Shown here piece after piece: positions 9,329 to 19,650 of a DNA stretch of 64,000 nucleotides. Source of the DNA: Chondrocystis sp. NIES-4102. GTDB taxonomy: Bacteria > Cyanobacteriota > Cyanobacteriia > Cyanobacteriales > Xenococcaceae. Below the pieces are notes generated by a model that was not told the origin of the DNA, did no database searches, and saw only the letters and a program-made list of their open reading frames with translations. The DNA lies in assembly GCA_002368355.1 (NCBI GenBank), contig AP018281.1, forward strand, positions 992,001-1,056,000. Reading direction: 5' to 3'. The stretch's first letter is position 1, and each line of letters starts with the position of its first letter. Made by a program: the position numbers and the translations under genes.

Positions 9329-12300
9329 ATGAACCAACCAAACTTAACCGCCGAAAAACTAGAACTATTGGCATTATTGTTAGAAGAAGCAGGAATAGAA
9401 GAGGAGATTACAGAAACCATTCTCCCTCGCCAAACAGACGATAACCTACCTCTTTCCTATGCCCAACAACGTCTGTGGTTTTTACAACAACTAGAACCAG
9501 ATAATCCTTTTTACAACATCTCTTCGGCTGTCAGTTTACGGGGGGATTTAAATATCCCTATTTTAGAAAAATGCTTTAATCAGATTATTCAACGTCATGA
9601 AATCCTGCGAACTAAATTCTTAAGTGTCGATGGTAAAGCAACCCAGATAATTACACCAGAACTTCAAATAACCTTACCAGTTATAGAAATAACAGAGAGA
9701 TTACCCAATAGAGATGACGAGCGATCGCACTATCAAAGTATCATTGATTTAGAAGCACAAACCCCGTTTAATTTAGAAATAGCACCCTTACTAAGAACTT
9801 CTCTACTCCATCTTGGGGAGGGGGAATATATCTTATTACTAACCATGCACCATATTATTAGTGATGGATGGTCTACAGATATTTTAATTAGTGAGATAGT
9901 AAGTTTATATCAAAGTTTAAGTAATAACCAACCCTCAACCTTAGAACCACTAACTATTCAATACGCAGATTATGCCCTTTGGCAAAGACAATGGTTGCAG
10001 GGAGATAGATTAAATAAACAAATTAAATTCTGGCAACAACAACTAGCAGATATTCCCAGCGTCTTACCCTTACCTACAGATAAACCTCGTCCCCATATAC
10101 AATCCTATCGAGGTAGGAAACAAAGTTTTAGCATTTGTGCCGAACTAACTACCGCCCTCAAAACCCTATGCCAACAGGAAAATTGCACTTTATATATGAT
10201 ACTGCTGGCAGCTTTTAAAGTACTACTATACCGTTACACAGGTACTGAGGATCTAGTAGTCGGTTCGCCCATAGCCAATCGTCAGCGCACGCAAATAGAA
10301 CCATTAATCGGTTTTTTTGTCAATACTTTAGCATTAAGAACAAATTTAGCCAATAATCCCAATTTTTTAGAAGTATTAACCAGGGTTAAGGAGGTTACTC
10401 TCTCAGCTACTGCCAATCAAGATGTACCCTTCGAGTTAGTAGTAGAAGCGGTGGGAAGCGAGCGCACTTTAAGTCATACTCCCTTATTTCAGGTTATGTT
10501 TGTCTTGCAAGCAGTAGGTTCTCAATTGGAATTACCCAATTTAACCTGGGAATCTTTAGAAGTAGCAGCCACCACCAGCAAATTCGATCTCACCCTGATG
10601 ATTGCAGAAACTGAGACGGAATTAAAGGGTTGTTGGGAATATAGTAGTGATTTATTTAATTGTGAGACTATTGAGCGCATGAGTGGGCATTTCCAGACAT
10701 TATTAACTGGTATTATTGCCAACCCCCAAGAGTCTATTAGTCAATTACCTTTACTCACAACCCCAGAACAACAATTAATTAGGGAATGGAATAATACTCA
10801 AGCTGATTATTCTTTAGATAAACGTGTGGATCAGTTATTTGCCGAACAAGTAGCTAAAACCCCCGATGCTATAGCGGTAGTATGGGGTAATTCCCAATTA
10901 ACCTACGCAGAATTAAATAGTCAAGCCAATCAATTAGCTAATTATTTGCAACTTCGGGGAATGAAACCAGAAACTCTAGTAGGGATATACTGCGATCGCT
11001 GTGTAGAGATGGTTATTGCCATATTAGCAGTTATTAAAGCAGGTGGTGCATATATCCCCTTAGATCCTAGTTATCCTCCAGAACGTTTACAGTTTATGGT
11101 GGAAGATAGCAAATTAGCAATTATCTTAACTACGGGAAAAATATTTAATTCTTCATCCCTAATAATTGATTTGGAGGCAGAAAAAGCCAAAATTGCCCAA
11201 AATTCAACTAAAGATCCCGTTAATACCCTAACTCCTGATAACTTAGCTTATGTTATCTACACCTCTGGTTCAACAGGGAAACCCAAGGGGGTAATGATTC
11301 CCCATCGCGCCCTAAGTAACCATATGCAATGGATGCAGCAAGCATTACCATTAACTGCCAAAGATAAGGTATTACAAAAAACCCCTTTTAGTTTTGATGC
11401 TGCAGTTTGGGAATTTTACGCACCTTTCTTAGCAGGTGGAACATTAGTATTAGCAAAACCAGATGGGCATCAAAATCCAGATTATTTAGTGGAATTAATC
11501 AGACAACAGCAAATTACTATTTTGCAATTAGTTCCTTCTTTACTGGGAGTATTACTTGAAACAGATAATATTAGTGCTTGTCAATCATTAAGGAGGGTAT
11601 TTTCTGGTGGTGAAACCTTAAGCTGCCAATTACAACAAAGATTTACCCAGCAATTACCACATTGCCAATTATATAATCTTTATGGTCCAACGGAAGCTAC
11701 GATTGATACCACCTACTATTTATGCCCACAAGCAGCACAACCAGTTAACATAATTGGGTTTCCCATTAGTAATGTTCAAGTATACATTTTAGATAAGAAT
11801 TTACAAATAGTTCCCATAGGTATACCAGGAGAAATCTATATCGGTGGTGCAGGTTTAGCACGAGGTTATTTAAATAATCAGCAAATAACGAATAAGCAAT
11901 TCATACCAAATCCTTTTATTAAACAGGATAAACAACTTCTCTACAAAACAGGAGATAAAGCCCGTTACCTAGCCACTGGTGAGATAGAATTTTTAGGTAG
12001 GATAGATAAGCAAGTAAAACTACGGGGTTTTCGCATCGAATTAGGGGAAATACAAACCCAATTAGAACAACATCCCCAAATAAAACAAGCCTTAGTTCAA
12101 ATTCGTGAGAATCAAGCCAATCATCATTTAGTTGCCTATTATATTGCTCAACAAAACTGTGAAATAGAAACTAAAGATTTACGCCGTCACTTACAGAATA
12201 AACTGCCACAATACATGATTCCTGGAATATTTGTACCCTTAGAATCATTCCCCCTCACCCCCAATGGGAAAATAAACACCCATGCCTTACCAATACCAGA

Positions 12301-13963
12301 TAGAGCGATCGCGCCAACTGAATATCCCAGTAACCAGATCGAATCTAGTTTAATTGAAATATGGCAAGAGGTTTTACAAGTAGATAATATCGGCATCAAC
12401 GATAACTTTTTTGAACTGGGGGGTGATTCCATTCTCAGTTTACAAGTCATCGCCAAGGCTAAAAGTGCCAATATACAATTGACTCCCAAACAAATATTTC
12501 AAGCCCAAACTATAGCAGAATTAAGTATAGTCGCCACCACCCAAACAACCCAAACTACCCAACAGGGGATAGCAACGGGAATAATTCCCCTAACTCCGAT
12601 ACAAACAAGATTTTTTGCCCAAAACCTGGTAGATTCTCACCATTGGAATCAATCAATAATACTAGAAGTTAGACAAGGGGATTTTCAACTATTAACCCAA
12701 GCCATACAACATCTGTGGGAACATCATGACATATTGCGATCGCGTTTTTTCCTCACTGCATCGGGTTGGCAGTGTATTATTGACGAGGATAGTAAGACTA
12801 CACCAATACCCATTATAGAACAACAAGGGCAAAACCTAGAAACCATAGCTTCCCAATTACAGGGTAGTTTTAATTTAACCCAGGGACAACTAATTAAAAT
12901 AGTTTACTTTGATTTAGGTCAAGGATCTAGCAAACTGTTAATTATCGCCCACCATTTAATTATTGATGGGGTTTCCTGGCGCATCCTCCTAGAAGATTTA
13001 ACAACGGCTTATGAACAATTAAGCCAAGGGAAAGAAATTACACTCCCCCCTAAAACTACTGCTTATAAATATTGGGCGCAACAACTACAAACCTATGCCC
13101 AGTCACAACAGGTAAAGGAAGAAGCGGAATATTGGTTAGGTTTATTTGAGGGAATAAATCAAAATATACCCCTAGACTATGCCGATGGCGAGAATACAGT
13201 TGCTGCTGCTGCGACAGTATCCCTAACCCTTACCCCCAAGGAAACCCAAGCCCTACGAGAAGAAGTGCCAGCAGCCTATCAAACCCAAATCAACGATATT
13301 TTACTGACTGCATTAGCCCAAACCTTCCAAGAATGGACAGGTAATAATTCTTTGCTAATCGAACTAGAAGGACATGGGAGGGAGGATATCTTAGATAATT
13401 TAGATTTATCCCGTATAGTCGGCTGGTTTACTACTATTTTCCCCATTATCTTAAATTTAAGCCCAAATTCCGACCCAGCCACAGCAATTAAAACCATTAA
13501 AGAACAACTGCGGAGTATTCCCCATAAAGGGATCAATTACGGAGTGCTACGTTATCTAACCGAGGAGACAGATATTAAAGAAAAACTAGAAAAATTACCA
13601 ACAGCAGCAGTAAGGTTTAATTATTTAGGACAAAGCGACCAAATAATTGCCAATTCAGCCCTATTTAAACCAACAAGCCAATCTAGAGGTAATAACCAAA
13701 GCTTAAGAGGAGAGAGAGATTGCCTAATAGAAATCAATAGCGCGCTTACAGGGGGGCAACTACATATAGATTGGACTTATAGCCAAAGAATACATCAAAC
13801 CCAAACCATCCAACAACTTGCTAAGACATATCGAGAAAAATTGCGATCGCTAATCTCCCACTGTTTATCTGCCGATGCTGGAGGTTATACCCCCTCAGAC
13901 TTTCCCCAAATGCAGTTAGATGCAAGTCAATTGGATTTACTACTTTCCCAACTCAATAATTAA
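9329..13963 (+). CDS. NRPS: C-A(Gln-like)-T-E
   Basis: This 1544-residue protein begins with a helical docking-like segment (LELLALLLEEAG) instead of a COM acceptor. It continues with a condensation domain whose HHIISDG motif sits near 174. The A domain (about 490-990) has pocket residues D-A-W-Q-F-G-L-I-D-K taken from FDAAVWE, LQLVP, VFSGGE and LYGPTEATID. I recall this as a glutamine-type code. The carrier site LGGDS is near 1030, and an epimerization domain follows with HHLIIDGVSWRILL near 1208 and FNYLGQSD near its end. The C-terminal TPSDFP COM donor tail resembles that of the NRPS at 1641. The gene ends in TAATG, overlapping a possible start of the next gene. The predicted residue is D-Gln; Glu is the main alternative. 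Confidence 0.92.
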   Translation: MNQPNLTAEKLELLALLLEEAGIEEEITETILPRQTDDNLPLSYAQQRLWFLQQLEPDNPFYNISSAVSLRGDLNIPILEKCFNQIIQRHEILRTKFLSVDGKATQIITPELQITLPVIEITERLPNRDDERSHYQSIIDLEAQTPFNLEIAPLLRTSLLHLGEGEYILLLTMHHIISDGWSTDILISEIVSLYQSLSNNQPSTLEPLTIQYADYALWQRQWLQGDRLNKQIKFWQQQLADIPSVLPLPTDKPRPHIQSYRGRKQSFSICAELTTALKTLCQQENCTLYMILLAAFKVLLYRYTGTEDLVVGSPIANRQRTQIEPLIGFFVNTLALRTNLANNPNFLEVLTRVKEVTLSATANQDVPFELVVEAVGSERTLSHTPLFQVMFVLQAVGSQLELPNLTWESLEVAATTSKFDLTLMIAETETELKGCWEYSSDLFNCETIERMSGHFQTLLTGIIANPQESISQLPLLTTPEQQLIREWNNTQADYSLDKRVDQLFAEQVAKTPDAIAVVWGNSQLTYAELNSQANQLANYLQLRGMKPETLVGIYCDRCVEMVIAILAVIKAGGAYIPLDPSYPPERLQFMVEDSKLAIILTTGKIFNSSSLIIDLEAEKAKIAQNSTKDPVNTLTPDNLAYVIYTSGSTGKPKGVMIPHRALSNHMQWMQQALPLTAKDKVLQKTPFSFDAAVWEFYAPFLAGGTLVLAKPDGHQNPDYLVELIRQQQITILQLVPSLLGVLLETDNISACQSLRRVFSGGETLSCQLQQRFTQQLPHCQLYNLYGPTEATIDTTYYLCPQAAQPVNIIGFPISNVQVYILDKNLQIVPIGIPGEIYIGGAGLARGYLNNQQITNKQFIPNPFIKQDKQLLYKTGDKARYLATGEIEFLGRIDKQVKLRGFRIELGEIQTQLEQHPQIKQALVQIRENQANHHLVAYYIAQQNCEIETKDLRRHLQNKLPQYMIPGIFVPLESFPLTPNGKINTHALPIPDRAIAPTEYPSNQIESSLIEIWQEVLQVDNIGINDNFFELGGDSILSLQVIAKAKSANIQLTPKQIFQAQTIAELSIVATTQTTQTTQQGIATGIIPLTPIQTRFFAQNLVDSHHWNQSIILEVRQGDFQLLTQAIQHLWEHHDILRSRFFLTASGWQCIIDEDSKTTPIPIIEQQGQNLETIASQLQGSFNLTQGQLIKIVYFDLGQGSSKLLIIAHHLIIDGVSWRILLEDLTTAYEQLSQGKEITLPPKTTAYKYWAQQLQTYAQSQQVKEEAEYWLGLFEGINQNIPLDYADGENTVAAAATVSLTLTPKETQALREEVPAAYQTQINDILLTALAQTFQEWTGNNSLLIELEGHGREDILDNLDLSRIVGWFTTIFPIILNLSPNSDPATAIKTIKEQLRSIPHKGINYGVLRYLTEETDIKEKLEKLPTAAVRFNYLGQSDQIIANSALFKPTSQSRGNNQSLRGERDCLIEINSALTGGQLHIDWTYSQRIHQTQTIQQLAKTYREKLRSLISHCLSADAGGYTPSDFPQMQLDASQLDLLLSQLNN

Positions 13964-13986
13964 TGCGTCTGTGCGTCAAACAAAAC

Positions 13987-16900
13987 ATGAACAAAAAAAA
14001 CATAGAAAACATCTATCCCCTGACACCCATGCAACAGGGCATACTTTTCCATACCCTAAATGCACCTGATAGGGGACTATATATAATCCAAAGTAGCTAT
14101 AAACTAAAAAATCTAATTAACATAACTGCCTTTAAAGAGGCGTGGCAAAAAGTTATCGATCATAACCCAATACTGAGAACTTCTTTTCATTGGCAACAAT
14201 ATCAAGAACCCTTTCAAGTAGTATACAAACAAGTACAATTACCTTGGCAAGAAATACAACTAAAGCAGGGCGAAACACTAGCAACTTGGTTAGAAAAGGA
14301 TCGTCAAGCAGGTTTCAATCTAAATCAAGCACCTTTAATACGTCTGAGTTTAATCTATCTAGATAACAACACCTATCAGTTTATTTGGAGTTGTCACCAT
14401 TTAATTTTAGATGGTTGGTCTACCGCTTTAATTTTAAAACAACTATTAGATAGTTATCAGGCAATTATTACAGATAAACCAATCTCTTTAACACCAACTC
14501 GCCCCTATGGAGACTATGTAGCTTGGTTGCGAGCGCAAGAAACATCGGCAGCTAAAACCTACTGGCAAACAACACTTCAAGGTTTTACTAAACCTACACC
14601 CTTGCAAGAAGGCAAATGGGAAACTAAAAACACAGATAAACAGGGGGAAAAATCCCTCAAAATCTCTAAGGAAACTACCCAAATTATCAAAGCTTGGGCG
14701 CGATCGCATAATTTAACTGTCAACACTTTGATTAGGGGTGCTTGGGCTTTACTATTGAGTCGTTATAGTGGTGAAGATGACATTGTTTTTGGTGCAACTT
14801 CTTCAGGTCGTCCGCCGAATTTAGTAGGTTCTTCGGCAATGGTGGGTTTATTTATTAATACTCTCCCTGTAAGAGTTAAAGTAGATGCGGATCAGTCTCT
14901 TATTGGTTGGTTACAAACTCTACAAAGCCAACAAAGCCAAGCACAGCAGTATGAATATACTCCTTTAATTCAAGTACAACAATGGAGTGATTTATCTGGT
15001 GATTTACCACTATTTAATAGTATTTTAGTCTTTGAAAATTATCCTGTAGATGCTTCTATCGCCGAGTTTGGGTTAGCAATGGAGATTACGGAAACTCAAT
15101 CTATTGAGTCTACTCATTACCCCCTAACTATCTCCGCAGGATTAAGTGAGGAGTTGTTTTTAGAGATTTTATACGATCGCTCGCTCTTTAGTGATTCTAT
15201 AATTGATCTGATCTTAGGAAACCTGCAACACATCCTAGAACAGTTTTGTACCTCCCCCCAAGCAAGTTTAAAGGATTTATCCCTCCTAAGAATAGATGGG
15301 CAGAGTAACCAGGTTGATTATCCAGATTTCTGTATTCATCAGTTATTTGAACAGCAAGCAGCTAAAACACCCGATGCGGTAGCGGTAGTTTTTCAACAAG
15401 CACAATTAACCTATCAACAGTTAAATCAACGCGCCCAAGAGTTGGCAAGTTATTTACAATGTCTTGGGGTTAAACCTGATGTAATTGTTGGTATTTATTT
15501 GGAACGTTCGATTGAGGTTATTGTCGCTATCTTGGCTATTCTTAAGGCTGGTGGGGCATATTTACCCTTAGATCCTACTTATCCTCAAGCAAGCTTGGAT
15601 TATCTACTTGAGGATGCCCAAATAGCAATTATCCTAACTACTTCTTCCTTAAAATCCTGCCTCACAAGTAAAGAAATAATCTGTCTGGATCAACCTCAGC
15701 GATCGCTTTCTATTCCAAACCAACTATCTACCCCCACCCCTAAAAACCTTGCCTACATTATCTATACATCAGGTTCAACAGGCAAACCTAAAGGAGTGGC
15801 GATCGCTCATTCTTCCTTGGTTAATTTTGCCACAGCAGCAACATCCGTATATGGCATTAAGCCTCAAGATGTCATTTTACAATTTGCTTCCCTAAGTTTT
15901 GATGCTTCAATCGAAGAGATTTTTCCTATTTTAATTACTGGCGGTACATTAGTTCTACGTACCCCAGACATGGGATATTCTCCCTCTAAATTATTACAAA
16001 AGTGCGATCGCTATGGCATTACTATTTTGGATTTACCTACGGCTTTTTGGCATTTACTAGTAGATGAATTAGCTAAGACACCAGAATTAGAATTACCCCA
16101 ATTAATTCGTTTAGTAATTATTGGCGGGGAAGTAGTTAACCCTAAGCAAGTAGTAATATGGAATCAATTGGTAGGAGATAGTTGTCAATTAATTAATACT
16201 TATGGTCCTACAGAAACCACCGTTGTTGCAACTAGTTATCTTGTTCCCCCTCAGCTAGATAATTTATCGAGTATTCCTATAGGGAAGCCATTACCTAATG
16301 TAGAGACTTATATTTTAGATCGATTCTTGCAACCAGTTCCTCTAGGGGTAGCAGGGGATTTATATATTGGTGGTGCAGGTTTAGCACGAGGTTATTTAAA
16401 TCATGATGACTTTATTGATCATCTTTATAAAACAGGAGATAAAGCCCGTTACTTACCCTGCGGTAATTTAGAATTTTTGGGGCGTGAGGATAATCAAGTT
16501 AAAATTAGAGGGTTTCGGGTTGAATTAACAGAAATTACTAAGCGATTACAGGAACATCCCGCAGTTAAACAAGCAGTAGTGGTATTTAGAAATGAGGAAA
16601 GTAAGTTAATTGCTTATCTGGTTGTAAAAGATAGGGATGAACATCAAGCAATTAAATTTAGAAGTTATCTTAAAAAACAACTACCCGAATATGCCATTCC
16701 CTCCGCCTTTATCTTTTTAGATGTCTTCCCCTTAACTGTCAATGGCAAAATAGATTACCATAACCTACCCACAGCAAAGATAGTAAACTCGGAAATCAAA
16801 CCGAATTATGTTGCACCTCGTACTGCTATGGAGATACAAATAGCCAAAATATGGCAGGAGGTATTAGGTGTAGATAATGTAGGAATCTATGATAACTTCT

Positions 16901-18231
16901 TTGAATTGGGGGGGCATTCACTATTAATTGTCAATTTATTTACCCGTATGGGTATGGATGTACCTTTTCAATATCTGTTTGATGCACCTATTTTAATTGA
17001 TTTTGTCGCCAAGCTTACCGAGACGTTACCAGAGAGAAATAGAGGTTTGGATTTAAATCAAGAGGCTGTGTTAGATAGTGATATTTGTTTAGGGGATAGT
17101 AAGTATGGAGATAAAACAAATAATATTTTGCTAACGGGGGCGACAGGATTTTTAGGATCATTCCTTTTAGCAGAACTTTTACAACAAACCTCAGGGGATA
17201 TATATTGTCTAGTCAGGGCGAAGAATGAGGAATTGGGGAAAGAGAAAATCAAGCGATCGCTCTGTAGTTATTCTCTGTGGCAAGATAGTTATAGTGAGAG
17301 AATTATTGCTGTAGTTGGTGATTTATCCCAACCCTATTTAGGGCTTTCGGGGATAAAATATCAATCTTTAGCCAAATCAATCGATCTTATTTATCATAAT
17401 GGGGCTTGGGTACACCATGCGATGCCCTATTCTTCCCTCAAAGCAACTAATGTTTTAGGTACTAAGGAGATATTAAGATTAGCGGTTAGTTATAGAATTA
17501 AACCCGTTCATTTTATTTCCACAATTAGTGTTTTTTCTGGGGTTAATAATTCCCATAGTCAGATAGTTACAGAAACAAGCAAGATCGATAATTTTACAGC
17601 CCCTGCAGGTGGTTATGTACAGAGTAAATGGGTTGCGGATAAATTAGTTAGTTTAGCAAGCGATCGCGGTATCCCCGTTACTATTTATCGCCCTGGTGGG
17701 ATATCGGGGGATAGTCAGACGGGAGTGTTTAACCCTAATGATTTTTTATACAGGTTATTAATTGGTTGTATTGAATTGGGTGCAATTATAGAAGGGGATG
17801 TTTTAGATAGTTTAATACCTGTAGACTATATCAGTCGGGCAATTGTCAGTCTTTCCTTGCAACCAGCATCTTTAGGTAAGGTTTTTCATTTAGTTAATTC
17901 CCAACGTCTAGATTTTAAGATCCTCATTAGTTTAATTCGCGGTTTTGGTTATCAGATAGAAGCAGTTAATCAACAACAATGGCAAGCTAAATTAGGTGCT
18001 ATTGCCCAAAATATGCCCGAACATCCTTTATATCCCTTGATTTCTTTGTTGGATTCCTCCACAGATGAGCAAGCTACGATTTCCTTAAAATATGATACCC
18101 AGGCTACCCTAAAAGCTTTAGCCAAAATAGGTATTGCTTGTCCGTCGCTGGATGCAAAACTACTCCATACCTATTTATCTTATCTCCATCACAATGGGTG
18201 GTTAAAACAGCCTCGAAAAGTGAGTATTTAG
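13987..18231 (+). CDS. NRPS termination module: C-A(Lys-like)-T-thioester reductase
   Basis: The last assembly-line protein is about 1414 residues from ATG 13987. An in-frame ATG at 13963 would add eight residues and overlap the previous stop. The condensation domain has HHLILDG near 137 and a COM-acceptor N terminus. The A-domain pocket reads D-A-E-D-I-G-T-V-V-K, which looks to me like lysine-type codes. A carrier site LGGHS lies near 975. In place of a thioesterase the protein ends in an NAD(P)H-dependent thioester reductase: TGATGFLG near 1050 binds the nucleotide and Y-V-Q-S-K near 1209 is the YxxxK catalytic pair. The peptide should therefore leave as an aldehyde or alcohol. The next gene encodes an aminotransferase suited to converting such an aldehyde to an amine. 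Confidence 0.92.
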   Translation: MNKKNIENIYPLTPMQQGILFHTLNAPDRGLYIIQSSYKLKNLINITAFKEAWQKVIDHNPILRTSFHWQQYQEPFQVVYKQVQLPWQEIQLKQGETLATWLEKDRQAGFNLNQAPLIRLSLIYLDNNTYQFIWSCHHLILDGWSTALILKQLLDSYQAIITDKPISLTPTRPYGDYVAWLRAQETSAAKTYWQTTLQGFTKPTPLQEGKWETKNTDKQGEKSLKISKETTQIIKAWARSHNLTVNTLIRGAWALLLSRYSGEDDIVFGATSSGRPPNLVGSSAMVGLFINTLPVRVKVDADQSLIGWLQTLQSQQSQAQQYEYTPLIQVQQWSDLSGDLPLFNSILVFENYPVDASIAEFGLAMEITETQSIESTHYPLTISAGLSEELFLEILYDRSLFSDSIIDLILGNLQHILEQFCTSPQASLKDLSLLRIDGQSNQVDYPDFCIHQLFEQQAAKTPDAVAVVFQQAQLTYQQLNQRAQELASYLQCLGVKPDVIVGIYLERSIEVIVAILAILKAGGAYLPLDPTYPQASLDYLLEDAQIAIILTTSSLKSCLTSKEIICLDQPQRSLSIPNQLSTPTPKNLAYIIYTSGSTGKPKGVAIAHSSLVNFATAATSVYGIKPQDVILQFASLSFDASIEEIFPILITGGTLVLRTPDMGYSPSKLLQKCDRYGITILDLPTAFWHLLVDELAKTPELELPQLIRLVIIGGEVVNPKQVVIWNQLVGDSCQLINTYGPTETTVVATSYLVPPQLDNLSSIPIGKPLPNVETYILDRFLQPVPLGVAGDLYIGGAGLARGYLNHDDFIDHLYKTGDKARYLPCGNLEFLGREDNQVKIRGFRVELTEITKRLQEHPAVKQAVVVFRNEESKLIAYLVVKDRDEHQAIKFRSYLKKQLPEYAIPSAFIFLDVFPLTVNGKIDYHNLPTAKIVNSEIKPNYVAPRTAMEIQIAKIWQEVLGVDNVGIYDNFFELGGHSLLIVNLFTRMGMDVPFQYLFDAPILIDFVAKLTETLPERNRGLDLNQEAVLDSDICLGDSKYGDKTNNILLTGATGFLGSFLLAELLQQTSGDIYCLVRAKNEELGKEKIKRSLCSYSLWQDSYSERIIAVVGDLSQPYLGLSGIKYQSLAKSIDLIYHNGAWVHHAMPYSSLKATNVLGTKEILRLAVSYRIKPVHFISTISVFSGVNNSHSQIVTETSKIDNFTAPAGGYVQSKWVADKLVSLASDRGIPVTIYRPGGISGDSQTGVFNPNDFLYRLLIGCIELGAIIEGDVLDSLIPVDYISRAIVSLSLQPASLGKVFHLVNSQRLDFKILISLIRGFGYQIEAVNQQQWQAKLGAIAQNMPEHPLYPLISLLDSSTDEQATISLKYDTQATLKALAKIGIACPSLDAKLLHTYLSYLHHNGWLKQPRKVSI

Positions 18232-18257
18232 AATCAATTTATCTCCATAAAAAAATT

Positions 18258-19637
18258 ATGACTTTGATCACGGCAGATATATATTTAGAACAATTCATAG
18301 CGCAATATGGCGATCGCACTAAAACATCCAAGCAATTAACCCAAACCTATCGCCCAACTTTAGCAGATCCCAGGGTATCAGCAGGGTTTAGTTTACCTTT
18401 AAAAGAGATTTGTTATCCCATCGTGGCGCAAAAATCCTTAGGTTCAAAAATTTGGGATGTGGATGGGAATGAATATATTGATTTGATTATGGGGTTTGGA
18501 ATTAATCTTTTAGGACATAATCCTCCTATGATTAAACAAGCCATTATTGAACAATTGGATCAGGGAATGGCAATAGGAGTACAAACCCAATTAGCAGGAG
18601 AAGTCGCCGAGTTAATTAAGGAATTGACGGGGATGGCAAGAGTTACCCTGAGTAATACTGGCACAGAAGCAGTAATTACAGCTATTCGTCTTGCTAGGGC
18701 TGCTACAGGGCGCGATAAGATAGCTATCTTTTCTGGTTCTTATCATGGACATTTGGATGCTACCTTAGTTGATATGCGGGAAATTGACGGTAGTTTCCAA
18801 ACAATTGCTAAAGCAGATGGTATTCCCCAGGGGGTGGTTAAGGATACTCTAGTTTTAGATTATGGTAATTATGATAGTCTCGAAGTAATTAGAAACCACT
18901 CAAGGGAATTAGCTGCGGTATTGGTTGAACCTGTACAGAGTTGTCGTCCCAACTTGCAACCAAAAGAATTTCTGCAACAATTGCGTGTTTTAACCGAAGA
19001 ATTAGGAATTGTGCTAATTTTTGACGAAATGATCACGGGTTTTCGGGTACACCAAGGCGGGGCGCAAGCTTGGTTTGAAGTAGAAGCGGATATTGCTACC
19101 TATGGCAAAATTGTCGGCGGTGGTTTACCTATTGGGGTAATTGCAGGGAAGGCAGAGTATTTAGATAAAATTGATGGGGGAATGTGGAATTATGGCGATC
19201 GCTCTTTTCCCGAAGTAAAAACTACTTTTTTTGCTGGTACTTATTGCAAACATCCCCTCTCCCTGGCTGCTGCTAAAGCGATGTTAACCTATCTTAAAGC
19301 TGAAGGTAATAGTTTACAAAGGGAATTAGGCGATCGCACTACTAAGTTTGTTGGGGAAATAAATAGTTGTTTTGCTAAATTTGAATTGCCTATTGTAATG
19401 GCTAATTTTGGTTCTTGTTTTGATGCGGTTTTAGATTATAATTCCCTACCCAATACTGCTATTGATTCTGTTGATTTGGGTATTGATTTATTGTCCTATC
19501 ATTTGTTGCACCGTGGCGTATTAATTCGCGCTGGTAGTGGTTGTTTATCCACCGCCCATACTGATAGTCAACTTGATTATGTAGTCTCTGCAATTGAAGA
19601 TAGTTTAAAGGATTTGAGACGGGTAGATCTACTTTAA
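18258..19637 (+). CDS. Class III PLP aminotransferase, glutamate-1-semialdehyde aminomutase-like
   Basis: I place the start at ATG 18258, 26 nt after the NRPS stop, giving 459 residues. The frame stays open to 18138, but that would overlap the NRPS and add a poor N terminus. The fold-I class III motifs are clear: SNTGTEAV for phosphate binding, FDEMITGFR holding the PLP-pyridine Asp, and Lys284 in TYGKIVGGGLPIG as the Schiff-base lysine. A heme-pathway GSAM would not normally sit inside an NRPS cluster. In myxochelin biosynthesis, MxcL, a GSAM-like enzyme, aminates the aldehyde released by the NRPS reductase domain. The same role is inferred here, giving a C-terminal amine. Confidence 0.85.
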   Translation: MTLITADIYLEQFIAQYGDRTKTSKQLTQTYRPTLADPRVSAGFSLPLKEICYPIVAQKSLGSKIWDVDGNEYIDLIMGFGINLLGHNPPMIKQAIIEQLDQGMAIGVQTQLAGEVAELIKELTGMARVTLSNTGTEAVITAIRLARAATGRDKIAIFSGSYHGHLDATLVDMREIDGSFQTIAKADGIPQGVVKDTLVLDYGNYDSLEVIRNHSRELAAVLVEPVQSCRPNLQPKEFLQQLRVLTEELGIVLIFDEMITGFRVHQGGAQAWFEVEADIATYGKIVGGGLPIGVIAGKAEYLDKIDGGMWNYGDRSFPEVKTTFFAGTYCKHPLSLAAAKAMLTYLKAEGNSLQRELGDRTTKFVGEINSCFAKFELPIVMANFGSCFDAVLDYNSLPNTAIDSVDLGIDLLSYHLLHRGVLIRAGSGCLSTAHTDSQLDYVVSAIEDSLKDLRRVDLL

Positions 19638-19650
19638 TTAAATAGAAAAT

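Noticed and set aside
18138-18257. N-terminal extension of the aminotransferase
   Set aside because: It overlaps the NRPS reductase end; the class III fold starts after ATG 18258.
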